A stretch of 23,521 bases of DNA from ZC4RG30 sp964455685. GTDB lineage: Bacteria > Pseudomonadota > Gammaproteobacteria > Steroidobacterales > Steroidobacteraceae. The notes under the pieces are model-generated. The model made no database searches and was not told where the DNA came from. It saw only the letters and a program-made list of their open reading frames with translations. The position numbers and the translations under genes were made by a program. Location: NCBI GenBank assembly GCA_964455685.1, contig CAYVZE010000044.1, positions 1 through 23,521 of the forward strand. Direction: 5' to 3'. Shown here one piece after another: positions 8,202-15,084 of the stretch (position 1 is its first letter; the number at the start of each line of letters is the position of its first letter).

Positions 8202-8792
8202 ATGGCCCGTTTCGCCCCCTGCACGTTGATCCTTGCCTTGTTCATTCTTTCCGGCTGCGCCACCGTTCCCGGCGAGGCCGTGCAACTCTCCCGGGCCATC
8301 GGCCACGACATCCAGGAACTGCACGCCGGGTACAGGTCCGCCGTCCAGGCCCAGTTCCGGCAGATGCGGAAGGCCGGCCTCGAGGTGATCGAGAACCGCT
8401 GGGTGCCGGCCTACCTGCAGGAGTTCGTGGCAGAAGGCCAGCTGGTCGAATTCGCGCGGCAGGGGAATACCGAGGCCGTGGAATACTGGGCGCGGGTCGC
8501 GATCGAAACCATCGACGGAAAGAGGCAGGAATTCCTCGATTCGCTCGACAGGCGCGAGCAGGAGCTGCTGGCGCGCATCGACGAGGCCTTCGGCCGGGTG
8601 TCCCACGCCAACGCCACGCTCACCGGCCTGCTGCAGAGCGCCTCGGAGAGGAACACCGGGGCAGAGCTGCTGCGTGCCACCACCGAGGCAGGGCGGCTGG
8701 GCATCCGCGAACTGGTGTCGAAGGGCATCGACGACGCGTCGACCTTCGTTGCCGGCCTGGCCGCGCAACTCGACCTGGAAGCTGCCCGCTGA
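8202..8792 (+). CDS. Small alpha-helical lipoprotein, unrecognised
   Basis: This 196-residue product has a clear lipoprotein signal: a hydrophobic stretch and the lipobox LSGC with Cys19 followed by Ala. It is therefore expected to be lipidated and, with Ala at +2, sorted to the outer membrane. The remainder is rich in Glu, Arg, Ala and Leu with heptad-like spacing (QEFLDSLDRREQELLARIDE) and is probably helical or coiled-coil. I do not recognise the family. Start ATG 8202 has GAGGAG upstream. The next gene starts 39 nt downstream on the same strand and is also helical, suggesting a two-gene unit. A TCCCGC-ATC-GCGGGA hairpin (8810-8824) lies between them, just ahead of the second Shine-Dalgarno. 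Confidence 0.8.
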   Translation: MARFAPCTLILALFILSGCATVPGEAVQLSRAIGHDIQELHAGYRSAVQAQFRQMRKAGLEVIENRWVPAYLQEFVAEGQLVEFARQGNTEAVEYWARVAIETIDGKRQEFLDSLDRREQELLARIDEAFGRVSHANATLTGLLQSASERNTGAELLRATTEAGRLGIRELVSKGIDDASTFVAGLAAQLDLEAAR

Positions 8793-8809
8793 ATCAACCC
8801 GAGACAGGA

Positions 8810-8824
8810 TCCCGCATCGCGGGA
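8810..8824 (+). repeat. Intercistronic hairpin
   Basis: A perfect 6-bp inverted repeat with a 3-nt loop lies between the lipoprotein stop and the Shine-Dalgarno (ACAGGA) of the following gene. It lacks a U-tract, so it is more likely a processing or translation-modulating element than a terminator. Chance occurrence in GC-rich DNA is possible. Confidence 0.4.
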
Positions 8825-8831
8825 ACAGGAC

Positions 8832-9164
8832 ATGACCGAAGACTTCAGGAAACTCATCGACGCCGCCAGCAGGAAAGCCCGGGAAAAGGCGGATTCGGAG
8901 ACCCGGGAACAGCTCGACGCCATCGACAGGCAGGCCAGCGAGCTGGAAGCTGCCTGCAGCAACATGAAGCTCACCAGCCCGGCCGAGTACGAGAAGCTGG
9001 TGAAGACCGTGAGGGAGGCCACCGAACGCAACGAGTCCGAGGGACAGATCCTCGCACGCCTGCAGTCGGCCGGGTCGCTGGGGCAGATGCTGGCCGCCAC
9101 CGCCGGCAACCTCGGCCCGCTCGGGGCGGGCAGGCTCATCCAGACCCTGCTGCGCCAGGCCTAG
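8832..9164 (+). CDS. Small cytoplasmic coiled-coil protein, unrecognised
   Basis: This 110-residue protein has no signal peptide or membrane segment. Residues 1 to about 70 are charged and helical (KAREKADSETREQLDAIDRQ), consistent with a coiled coil. The last 35 residues are less charged and Gly/Leu-rich (GQMLAATAGNLGPLGAGR). The ATG at 8832 follows an ACAGGA ribosome site. It is codirectional with the lipoprotein gene 39 nt upstream and probably cotranscribed with it. I do not recognise the family and assign no function. After the stop, the convergent 72-bp spacer holds a TGGCGC/GCGCCA hairpin (9188-9208) without a clear U-tract. Confidence 0.72.
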   Translation: MTEDFRKLIDAASRKAREKADSETREQLDAIDRQASELEAACSNMKLTSPAEYEKLVKTVREATERNESEGQILARLQSAGSLGQMLAATAGNLGPLGAGRLIQTLLRQA

Positions 9165-9236
9165 CCGGCTGCCGCCGCTGCGGGCGGTGGCGCATGGCCG
9201 TCGCGCCATGGGACCCGGCCATGCGTCGTGGGGGGT

Positions 9237-9857
9237 TCAGAACCTCCAGCCCAGTCCCAGCGTCACCTCGCCGCCGTGGAGCTGCTCTTCGTTCGGCTTC
9301 ACCAGCTTGTCGATGAAACGATAGCGCGCGTCAAGGCGCACCAGCAGACGATCGGTCAGCGCATACTCGAGGCCACCACCGGCGTTGAGGGTGACGCCCT
9401 GGTCATCGTCGATCGACACCTGGTTGCCGCCTACGGTGCCGACCAGCGGCCGGGCCAGGTCGGCAAAGGCATAGCCCACGCCGGCGGTCAGGTACGGGGC
9501 CAGCCGCGAACCGTTGTGGAAATTCCACAGCGCGTTGATGTCGGCCGTGTAAACGTCGATGTCCACCTTGCCGCCCGCCACGCCGGTGACCTTGTTCGGG
9601 TTGAACCCGAACGAACCCTCCAGCGCGAAGGCGGGCGTGAAGTGGTAGGCATAGCGCAGCCCGGCAACGAACTCGTCAGCAAGCCCTGGAACTGAACCCG
9701 ACACCGCTTCCTGGGTCAGCTCGTCACCAAACAGCGCACCGGCATACACGCTGACCGCGTTGCGCGCACCGGCCTGCTGCGACATCGCCGGCACCGCGCC
9801 CAGCAGCAGCGCGCCTGCCACTGCGATTCCCGTGATCCGGGTCGTCTTCCTGTTCAT
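9237..9857 (-). CDS. Outer-membrane beta-barrel protein (OmpA-like/OmpW-like small porin fold)
   Basis: The 206-residue product has a Sec signal peptide (about 1-26, ending PAMS) and then alternating amphipathic strands typical of an eight-stranded barrel. Examples are AVSVYAGALFGDEL, FVAGLRYAYHFTPAFALEGSFGF, LAPYLTAGVGYAF, GGGLEYALTDRLLVRLDARYRF and the terminal VTLGLGWRF, which ends in Phe as Bam substrates do. ATG 9857 is preferred over the upstream in-frame start at 9878: it has AGGAGGAG at proper spacing and the extra seven residues add nothing. It lies alone, downstream of but well separated from the iorB-like gene. The family is structural; no specific ligand can be inferred. Confidence 0.87.
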   Translation of the reverse strand: MNRKTTRITGIAVAGALLLGAVPAMSQQAGARNAVSVYAGALFGDELTQEAVSGSVPGLADEFVAGLRYAYHFTPAFALEGSFGFNPNKVTGVAGGKVDIDVYTADINALWNFHNGSRLAPYLTAGVGYAFADLARPLVGTVGGNQVSIDDDQGVTLNAGGGLEYALTDRLLVRLDARYRFIDKLVKPNEEQLHGGEVTLGLGWRF

Positions 9858-9966
9858 CTGCGTCTCCTCCTGAAGCAAGGCTGTTGGCCACGGCGCAACT
9901 GCGCCTTGCTCCAGAAAGTAGGGACGCAGGAGGTTCCTGCCTATTCACCTCACGGCCATGCGCGGC

Positions 9967-9984
9967 CTCTCCCGATCGGAAGAG
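9967..9984 (-). repeat. 18-bp dyad between the iorB-like gene and the OMP gene
   Basis: An 18-bp palindrome with one mismatch pair (CTCT.CC GATC GG.AGAG) lies about 40 bp past the iorB-like stop and about 110 bp before the OMP start. On the minus strand the mismatch becomes a G-U pair in RNA. It could be a weak terminator of the oxidoreductase operon or an operator for the OMP gene. No U-tract follows. Confidence 0.35.
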
Positions 9985-10022
9985 ACCCGCATGCGCCATT
10001 GGAACGGAAGAGTCGTACGGCT

Positions 10023-12140
10023 TCAGGCCAGGCCGTGCCGCGCGAACGGCAGCGAGCGGTACCGCGTTCCGGTCGCACGGAACACGGCATTGGCGATGGC
10101 CGGCGCCACCAGCGCCGTGGACGGCTCACCGATACCGCCAGGCTCCTCGGTGCCTGGCACCAGGTACACCTTCACCTGCGGCGTCTCGTTGATGCGCAGC
10201 AGCCGGTACTGGTGGAAGTTGCCCTGCTGCACCCGGCCGCCCCTGATGTCGATCTGTCCCCACAGCGCCGCGGCCAGGCCGAACAGCGCACCACCCTCCA
10301 CCTGCGCGATCACCGTGTCCGGATTGACCACCTGGCCGCAGTCCACCGCCACATGCAACGCATGCAGCTTCAGCTTGCCGCCTTCCATGGAGACATCCGC
10401 CAGCATGGCCATGTAGGTGTTGTAGCCCTCCATCAGCGCGACGCCGTAGTGGTGGCCCCTGGGTGGCGTGGCGTAGTTGGCCTCGCGCGTGACCAGCTTC
10501 AGCACCCCCGCGTAGCGCGGTTGCTTCTCCAGCAGCGACAGCCGGTACTCCACCGGGTCCTTGCGGGCCGCAGTGGCCAGCTCGTCCATGAACGACTCGG
10601 CCACGAAGCAGTTGAGCGCATGGCTGACCGAGCGCCAGTAGCCCACGTCGATGCCGATCTCGTGGCGGTTGTAGGTCACGCGCACGTTCGGGACGTCGTA
10701 GGGATAGTTGGCGGCGGCCTCGATGGCGAACCCGTCCACCGCATTCTCCACCGCCGCCGGGAACAGGCGCGCGGTGATGGAAGGACCGGTCAGGTGCAGG
10801 TGCCAGGCGACGGGCTTGCCATCAGGCCCCAGCGCGGCAGTGGCCACGTCGAAGGCCGGCGGACGGTAGACGTCGTGGGTGGTGTCATCCTCGCGCGTCC
10901 ACAGCAGCTTCACCGGCTTGCCGACGGCCTTGCTGGCCTGCACCGCGGCGGGGATGAAATCCACGTCCAGGCGCCGGCCGAAGCCGCCGCCGAGGAAGGT
11001 GGTGTGCACGCGCACCTGCGAGGGATCGAGCCCCGCGGCCGCGGCAGCGGTGGCCTGCGCCACCTGCTGGATCTGCGTGGGCGCCCAGATCTCGCAGCCA
11101 TCGGCAGTCACTGAGGCGGTGCAGTTCTGCGGCTCGAGCGTGGCATGCGCCAGCAGCGGCAGCTCGTACTCCGCGCGGATCACCCGCCCCGTGCGCAGCG
11201 CACGCTCCACGTCACCGTCGTTGCGCGCCACCTGGCCGGTGCGCGGCGCGGCGGCCTTCAGGCCGCGCAGGATGGCGGCATTGTCGAGGCTCGCATTGCG
11301 GCCGGCGTCCCACTGGATCTTCAGTGCGTCGCGCGCCTTGCGTGCACGCCACCAGCTGTCGGCCACGACCACCACGCCACTGTCGGTCTGCACCACGTCG
11401 ACCACGCCGGGCATGGCCCTTGCCGCCGTCGCATCGAAGGAGCGCAGCCTGCCGCCGAGTACCGGCGGCAGGGCAATCGCGCCGTACAGCATGCCGTCGA
11501 CGCGCACGTCGATGCCGTAGCGCGCGCTGCCATCCACCTTCGAGGGCGTGTCGAGCCGGCGCTGCGGCTTGCCGATCACGGTGTACTCGCGCGCGGACTT
11601 GAGCTTCACCTGCCCGGGCACCGGCAGCTTGCCCGCAGCCTCGGCCACGGCGCCGAACGGCAGCCGCTCGCCGCGCGGCGAGATCACCTCGCCATTCTCC
11701 ACCCGGCAGCCCTCGCGCTTGATGCCCCAGAAATCGCAGGCCGCGGACACCAGCATCTCGCGCGCCTGCGCGCCTGCCGTGCGCAGCCTGGTCCAGGCGT
11801 CGCGCACGCTGGTGCTGCCACCGGTGATCTGCGTTCCGAGCATGTGGTTGGTGAACTCATCACCGGGCGGTGCAAACTCCACGCGGATGGCCGATGGCGA
11901 AACACCCAGTTCCTCGGCCACCAGCATGGGCAGCGCGGTATACACCCCCTGCCCCATCTCCGAGCGGTCGCAGTAGAAGCGCACCACCCCGTCGGTGCCG
12001 ACTTGCAGCCAGGCATTGAGGTCCACCGGCGCGCCGGGCACGAGCGATGAAGGCTTGCGGCTGCAGGCCGGCAGGCTGACGGCGATGACCAGGCCACCGG
12101 CGGCCTGGAGGAAGCTGCGGCGGTCGAGGATGGCGTTCAT
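10023..12140 (-). CDS. Molybdopterin-binding subunit of an IorB-type aldehyde/xanthine oxidoreductase
   Basis: The 705-residue large subunit of a molybdenum hydroxylase inserts oxygen from water into aldehydes or N-heterocycles and passes electrons to the Fe-S subunit encoded upstream. The Tat-like leader has RRSFLQAAGG near residue 7 and the hydrophobic LVIAVSLPAC. Later motifs are GQGVYTALPMLVAEELG (moco region), GGGFGRR at 384-390 and GGIGEPSTALVAPAIANA, with the likely catalytic Glu672 near the C terminus. The ATG at 12140 overlaps the upstream stop as ATGA; the frame continues upstream only as a shadow of the small-subunit gene. Length and the missing FAD domain match the isoquinoline 1-oxidoreductase beta class. 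The substrate is not deducible. Final electron acceptors are probably c-type cytochromes or the membrane, by family analogy. Confidence 0.93.
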   Translation of the reverse strand: MNAILDRRSFLQAAGGLVIAVSLPACSRKPSSLVPGAPVDLNAWLQVGTDGVVRFYCDRSEMGQGVYTALPMLVAEELGVSPSAIRVEFAPPGDEFTNHMLGTQITGGSTSVRDAWTRLRTAGAQAREMLVSAACDFWGIKREGCRVENGEVISPRGERLPFGAVAEAAGKLPVPGQVKLKSAREYTVIGKPQRRLDTPSKVDGSARYGIDVRVDGMLYGAIALPPVLGGRLRSFDATAARAMPGVVDVVQTDSGVVVVADSWWRARKARDALKIQWDAGRNASLDNAAILRGLKAAAPRTGQVARNDGDVERALRTGRVIRAEYELPLLAHATLEPQNCTASVTADGCEIWAPTQIQQVAQATAAAAAGLDPSQVRVHTTFLGGGFGRRLDVDFIPAAVQASKAVGKPVKLLWTREDDTTHDVYRPPAFDVATAALGPDGKPVAWHLHLTGPSITARLFPAAVENAVDGFAIEAAANYPYDVPNVRVTYNRHEIGIDVGYWRSVSHALNCFVAESFMDELATAARKDPVEYRLSLLEKQPRYAGVLKLVTREANYATPPRGHHYGVALMEGYNTYMAMLADVSMEGGKLKLHALHVAVDCGQVVNPDTVIAQVEGGALFGLAAALWGQIDIRGGRVQQGNFHQYRLLRINETPQVKVYLVPGTEEPGGIGEPSTALVAPAIANAVFRATGTRYRSLPFARHGLA

Positions 12141-12604
12141 TTCGCACCTCCGGCGCGCTGGGCGGCGAGATGGATGGCCCTGCGGATGCGGCCATAGGTT
12201 GCGCAGCGGCAGATGTTGCCGGCCATCGCGGCATCGATGTCGGCATCGGTGGGATCCGGATGGGTGGCCAGCAGCGCCGCCGCGCTCATGATCTGGCCCG
12301 ACTGGCAGTAGCCGCATTGCGGCACGTCCAGTTCGATCCACGCCTGCTGCAGCGGATGGCTGCGGTCGGGCGACAGGCCCTCGATGGTGGTGACCTGCTG
12401 CGACTCGTTGATGCTGCCCACCGGCGTGATGCAGGAGCGGATGGGCTGGCCATCCAGGTGGACCGTGCAGGCGCCGCACAGCGCCGCGCCGCAACCGAAC
12501 TTGGTGCCGGTGAGTCCCAGCGTGTCACGCAACACCCACAGCAGCGGCGTATCAGGTTCCACGTCGACCTCGACGGGCCGGCCATTGACGGTGATCTTCT
12601 GCAT
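12137..12604 (-). CDS. (2Fe-2S)-binding subunit of the IorA-type oxidoreductase
   Basis: The 155-residue small subunit carries two [2Fe-2S] clusters and moves electrons from the molybdenum centre. The plant-ferredoxin-like N-terminal cluster is ligated by Cys38, Cys43, Cys46 and Cys58 (FGCGAALCGAC...SC). The C-terminal helical cluster uses Cys97, Cys100, Cys132 and Cys134 (PQCGYCQSGQ and NICRCATYGRIRRAI). Start ATG 12604 has GGGGGAG eight bases upstream, and the MQKITVNGRPVEV opening matches the family; the longer upstream frame is discarded. It overlaps the large subunit by 4 nt. It has no export signal of its own, so the Tat signal on the partner would have to carry the folded complex. No XdhC/MobA-type maturation gene is nearby. 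Confidence 0.95.
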   Translation of the reverse strand: MQKITVNGRPVEVDVEPDTPLLWVLRDTLGLTGTKFGCGAALCGACTVHLDGQPIRSCITPVGSINESQQVTTIEGLSPDRSHPLQQAWIELDVPQCGYCQSGQIMSAAALLATHPDPTDADIDAAMAGNICRCATYGRIRRAIHLAAQRAGGAK

Positions 12605-12701
12605 GAGCCGATCTCCCCCGATTACTTGCGCACACCGGTTGCCCCAAGACTCGCGCTGCGCGGGCTGGCGGTCAAGGACGAGGGGTGGAATGCAAATCCC
12701 T

Positions 12702-12739
12702 ATCAGTTGGCGCACAGGTGTGTTCGTGCAACAACTGAT
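12702..12739 (-). promoter_or_regulatory. Long inverted repeat between the lysR-type and iorA-like genes
   Basis: Arms 12702-12715 and 12726-12739 match as reverse complements at 12 of 14 positions, including an unbroken 8-bp outer block (ATCAGTTG/CAACTGAT) and an inner GCAC/GTGC, around a 10-nt centre. It begins 8 bp after the LysR-type stop and ends about 100 bp before the iorA-like start. The minus-strand sequence after it has no U-tract, so an operator for the oxidoreductase genes is as likely as a transcript hairpin. The symmetry is seen directly; the function is inferred. Confidence 0.6.
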
Positions 12740-12747
12740 GACGCGGC

Positions 12748-13626
12748 TCAGGCAGCGCCCCAGATCTCCTTCATCGCGCGAACAGTGGCCGCGTCGAAGC
12801 CGATTGCCCGGTGCACCAGCGACAGCTGGAACGGCGGCAGGTCCACGTCCAGCGGCAGTGCGCGGCAGCCCGCCGGCACCTCGCGCACCTCCAGTGCCGG
12901 CACCACCGCGATGCCGGGACGGCCCAGGCGCAGCATCTCCAGCAACAGCGTCGAGTCCGTGCAGTAGATGGGCACGTCGGCGGAGATGCCACGCGCGGCA
13001 AGTTGCTGCAGCAACAGCTCGTACAGACCCATGCCGATGGAGCGGCGCACCAGCAGCAGCGGATGACGGCCGAGGTCTTCCACCGTCAGCACCGTGGCAT
13101 CCGCCGGCAGGTCGATGCCGCCCACCACGCCCAGCAGCGGCGAGGCCCGCAAGGGCGTGACGGTGAGGCCGGCGTTCTGTTGCGGTGGCTGCATCAGCGC
13201 CAGGTCGATCTCGCCCTGGCGAAGCATGCGTTCCAGGTATGCCGAGTCGGCGATGACGATGCCCATGCGTCGCGACGCGAAGCGCTGCTGCACGGCGGGG
13301 AAGCGCTCCAGCCACTGCGCACGGCCGGTGGTCGACAGGCCGATACGCAACGGCGGCTGCACGTCCAGGCGCGCGCGCAGCACGTCCTCGCGGGTGCGCT
13401 CCACGGCATTGAGGATCTGGCGGGCATGTTCATGGAACACCTGTCCGGCATGCGTCAGCACCAGCTTGCGCCCCTGGCGCTCGAACAGCCGGGTGCCCAG
13501 CTCCTGCTCGAGCTCGCGCAGCCGCTGGCTGAGCGGCGGCTGGGCCATGTGCAGCGCCCGCGCGGCGCGGGACACTCCGCCGTGCTCGACCACCGCGCAG
13601 AAGTAGCGCATGCGCTTCAGATCCAT
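12748..13626 (-). CDS. LysR-family transcriptional regulator
   Basis: The 292-residue regulator has an N-terminal winged helix-turn-helix (about 1-60, with GGVSRAARALHMAQPPLSQR and LEQELGTRLFERQGR). A linker helix and a periplasmic-binding-protein-like effector domain (about 90-292) follow. Start ATG 13626 gives the standard MDL..MRYF opening; a recognisable Shine-Dalgarno is missing, and a perfect dyad overlaps the start codon. It is immediately upstream of, and codirectional with, the iorAB-like genes (143-bp gap), and divergent from the DUF554 gene. LysR regulators usually control adjacent genes, so the oxidoreductase is the likely target; autoregulation at the start-codon dyad is also plausible. 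The effector is unknown. Confidence 0.95.
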   Translation of the reverse strand: MDLKRMRYFCAVVEHGGVSRAARALHMAQPPLSQRLRELEQELGTRLFERQGRKLVLTHAGQVFHEHARQILNAVERTREDVLRARLDVQPPLRIGLSTTGRAQWLERFPAVQQRFASRRMGIVIADSAYLERMLRQGEIDLALMQPPQQNAGLTVTPLRASPLLGVVGGIDLPADATVLTVEDLGRHPLLLVRRSIGMGLYELLLQQLAARGISADVPIYCTDSTLLLEMLRLGRPGIAVVPALEVREVPAGCRALPLDVDLPPFQLSLVHRAIGFDAATVRAMKEIWGAA

Positions 13627-13639
13627 ATCGCACCGATAT
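13625..13639 (-). promoter_or_regulatory. Perfect dyad over the LysR-type start codon (T-N11-A form)
   Basis: ATATCG-CAC-CGATAT is a perfect 6-bp inverted repeat with a 3-bp centre. It contains T-N11-A, the minimal pattern of LysR sites. It covers the ATG and the place where a Shine-Dalgarno would be, so binding here would suggest autorepression. No binding data are available. Confidence 0.45.
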
Positions 13640-13697
13640 GTTTTTTGCCTGAATAAAGTATTTTTAGACCAGAATCCATATAAATATTCTGGGAGCC
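13640..13697. promoter_or_regulatory. AT-rich divergent promoter region, lysR-type gene / DUF554 gene
   Basis: This spacer is conspicuously AT-rich against the rest of the window and must contain promoters in both directions. It holds runs such as GTTTTTT and AAAGTATTTTTAG and a TATAAAT element (13679-13685). A 7-bp inverted repeat CCAGAAT/ATTCTGG (13669-13675 and 13686-13692) has its right arm overlapping the start of the DUF554 Shine-Dalgarno (GGGAG, 13691-13695). I cannot assign individual -35/-10 pairs with confidence. Confidence 0.5.
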
Positions 13698-14396
13698 ATG
13701 GTAGGCCCCCTCATCAACAGCGGAACCGTGGTCCTGGGCAGCCTGGGTGGCACCTGGCTGGGGCACCGGGTGCCGGAACGGATCCGCGCTGCGCTGCCAC
13801 AGACCTTCGGCCTGTTCTCGCTGGGCGCGGGTTGCGCGCTGGCGGCCAAGGCCAACAGCCTGGCGGTGCTTGCCCTCACCCTGCTCCTGGGCACGGTGAT
13901 CGGCGAGGCGCTGTCGCTGGAGACGCGCATCGCCACCGCGGTCACGAAGCTGCGCCGCGGCCCGAAGCTGGAGGACGACTCGCGCGCGGCCGAGTTCGCG
14001 CAGCAGTTCATCACCGTGCTGGTGCTGTTCTGCGCCAGCGGCATGGGCATCTTCGGCGCCATGAACGAGGGCATCACCGGCGACCCCGGCATGCTGCTGG
14101 CCAAGGCCATCCTCGACCTGTTCTCCTCGATGGTGTTCGCCACGCAGCTCGGCATCGCGGTGGCCTTCATCGCCGTGCCCATGCTGGTGGTGCAGACCTC
14201 GCTGCTGCTGATGGCGCAGGTGCTGATGCCGCTGGCCACCCCGGCGATGCTGGGGGATTTCTCCGCGGTCGGCGGCGTGGTGATGCTGGCCAGCGGGCTG
14301 CGCCTGACCGGCATCCGCATGTTCCCGGTGGCCAACATGCTGCCGGCGCTGCTGCTGGCCATGCCCTGCTCGGCGCTGTGGGCGCTGCTGGGCTGA
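13698..14396 (+). CDS. DUF554 family integral membrane protein
   Basis: This 232-residue polytopic inner-membrane protein has about six or seven hydrophobic segments. The opening MVGPLINSGTVVLGSLGG is typical of DUF554 (YdfK/YqgA-like) proteins. Conserved-looking features are GTVIGE near residue 73, an acidic/basic cytoplasmic loop (RRGPKLEDDSRAAEFAQQF), FCASGMGIFGAMNEGITGD and a late GLRLTGIRMFPVANMLPAL. ATG 13698 is preceded by GGGAG at very short spacing. The family function is unknown; it is often called a putative transporter. It is divergent from the LysR-type gene, so it might share its control. The next gene is convergent, with only 14 bp between stops. Confidence 0.9.
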   Translation: MVGPLINSGTVVLGSLGGTWLGHRVPERIRAALPQTFGLFSLGAGCALAAKANSLAVLALTLLLGTVIGEALSLETRIATAVTKLRRGPKLEDDSRAAEFAQQFITVLVLFCASGMGIFGAMNEGITGDPGMLLAKAILDLFSSMVFATQLGIAVAFIAVPMLVVQTSLLLMAQVLMPLATPAMLGDFSAVGGVVMLASGLRLTGIRMFPVANMLPALLLAMPCSALWALLG

Positions 14397-14410
14397 AGCC
14401 GCGCGAACCC

Positions 14411-14650
14411 CTAGCGAAGCGGCAGCGGCTCGGCGATTCCCGCCAGCGCCAGGATGCCCCACATGAGGCAGGCGAAGCCGCCGAGCAGGTACAGCAGGAC
14501 GTGGAAGGTGAAAGATGCCGGGCTTTCGTGCCGCGTGGGCGTGTAGGGCCGGAAGCCTTTCGTGCCCGCGCGGATGGATCCATCGCGATGGCCGCGCCAG
14601 GCGAGCACCAGCAGCCCGATGCCGATGAGGATCAGGAACACGCTGGTCAC
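14411..14650 (-). CDS. Small two-helix membrane protein, unrecognised
   Basis: A 79-residue product is read from GTG 14650, whose GTGA overlaps the stop of the upstream membrane-protein gene. A second GTG at 14641 would give 76 residues with better spacing from AGGAA. It has two hydrophobic helices (VFLILIGIGLLVLAW near the N terminus and FHVLLYLLGGFACLMWGILA near the C terminus), joined by a basic loop with GTKGFRPYTPTRHE. The frame is open well upstream, but that part is a shadow of the preceding gene. Translational coupling with the 117-residue neighbour is likely. I do not recognise the family. Confidence 0.68.
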   Translation of the reverse strand: MTSVFLILIGIGLLVLAWRGHRDGSIRAGTKGFRPYTPTRHESPASFTFHVLLYLLGGFACLMWGILALAGIAEPLPLR

Positions 14651-15000
14651 TTCCTGCCCCGCCGTGAAAACCACGATCCCGCGTACGCCGCCAGCAGTTG
14701 CGGCATGGTGAGGATGATCATGAAGGCGATGACGAAGGGCAGGAGGTTGAGCGAGTTGCCATTGGCCAGCCCCGCGAGGAACTGGCCGAGGGACATGCAT
14801 ACCGCCCACCGCCAGGGCCTGCGCGGGAACTGCCAGCCGATCGCGAATGCCACGGCGCACATCAGCGGCTGGCCGATGGTCCAGTAGGAGCCATCGTCCA
14901 CGGCATCCGACCTGCCGGTCGCCAGGGCGACGGCCATGATGACGACGAAACCGCACGCGGCCGCCGCCGCATACGGGAAGAATCCATACCTGCCTTCCAT
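14647..15000 (-). CDS. Small four-helix membrane protein, conserved hypothetical style
   Basis: The 117-residue product has about four hydrophobic segments (AAAAACGFVVIMAVALATG; LMCAVAFAIGW; AVCMSLGQFLAGL; LPFVIAFMIILTMPQLLAAY). Short loops include DAVDDGSYWTIGQPL and QFPRRPWRWA, and the end is basic (FSRRGRK). ATG 15000 follows GGAGATG. It appears complete rather than a fragment: the chain ends in a typical basic tail before the stop, which overlaps the next start by 4 nt. I have seen similar DDG.YW/FPRRPWRW proteins as hypotheticals in gammaproteobacteria, but no role is known to me. The 84-bp leader between this gene and pit has no convincing promoter. Confidence 0.72.
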   Translation of the reverse strand: MEGRYGFFPYAAAAACGFVVIMAVALATGRSDAVDDGSYWTIGQPLMCAVAFAIGWQFPRRPWRWAVCMSLGQFLAGLANGNSLNLLPFVIAFMIILTMPQLLAAYAGSWFSRRGRK

Positions 15001-15084
15001 GGGTGCATCTCCATCAGCGGATGGGCAGATGCTACGGCCCGGCCGACCCTGCGCCCTTCCGGACCTGCGCCAATGTGAACTGCG

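Noticed and set aside
7908..9316. Long overlapping frames on both strands over the lipoprotein/coiled-coil pair (433 and 403 residues)
   Set aside because: Both span several gene boundaries and lack any recognisable domain. The shorter plus-strand pair has a lipobox and good ribosome sites.
9906..12050. Plus-strand frames of 402 and 301 residues across the molybdopterin subunit gene
   Set aside because: They lie antisense to a gene with clear moco motifs, and they are His/Arg/Gln-rich shadows.
12141..12494. Upstream extension of the molybdopterin subunit frame to 12494
   Set aside because: The added 118 residues are the small-subunit gene read in another frame. The ATGA overlap and the Tat-like signal fix the start at 12140.
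12605..13315. Upstream extension of the (2Fe-2S) subunit frame to 13315
   Set aside because: It runs through the LysR-type gene out of frame. ATG 12604 has the ribosome site and the family-typical N terminus.
13610..14887. 425-residue plus-strand frame over the DUF554 gene and the small membrane pair
   Set aside because: It is out of frame with DUF554, crosses convergent genes and is Gly/Arg/His-rich.
14411..15000. A single membrane-protein gene broken by a frameshift
   Set aside because: Both pieces look complete: the first has a basic C-terminal tail before its stop, and the second has a start codon in a standard GTGA overlap. A frameshift cannot be excluded without homologues, but it is not needed.
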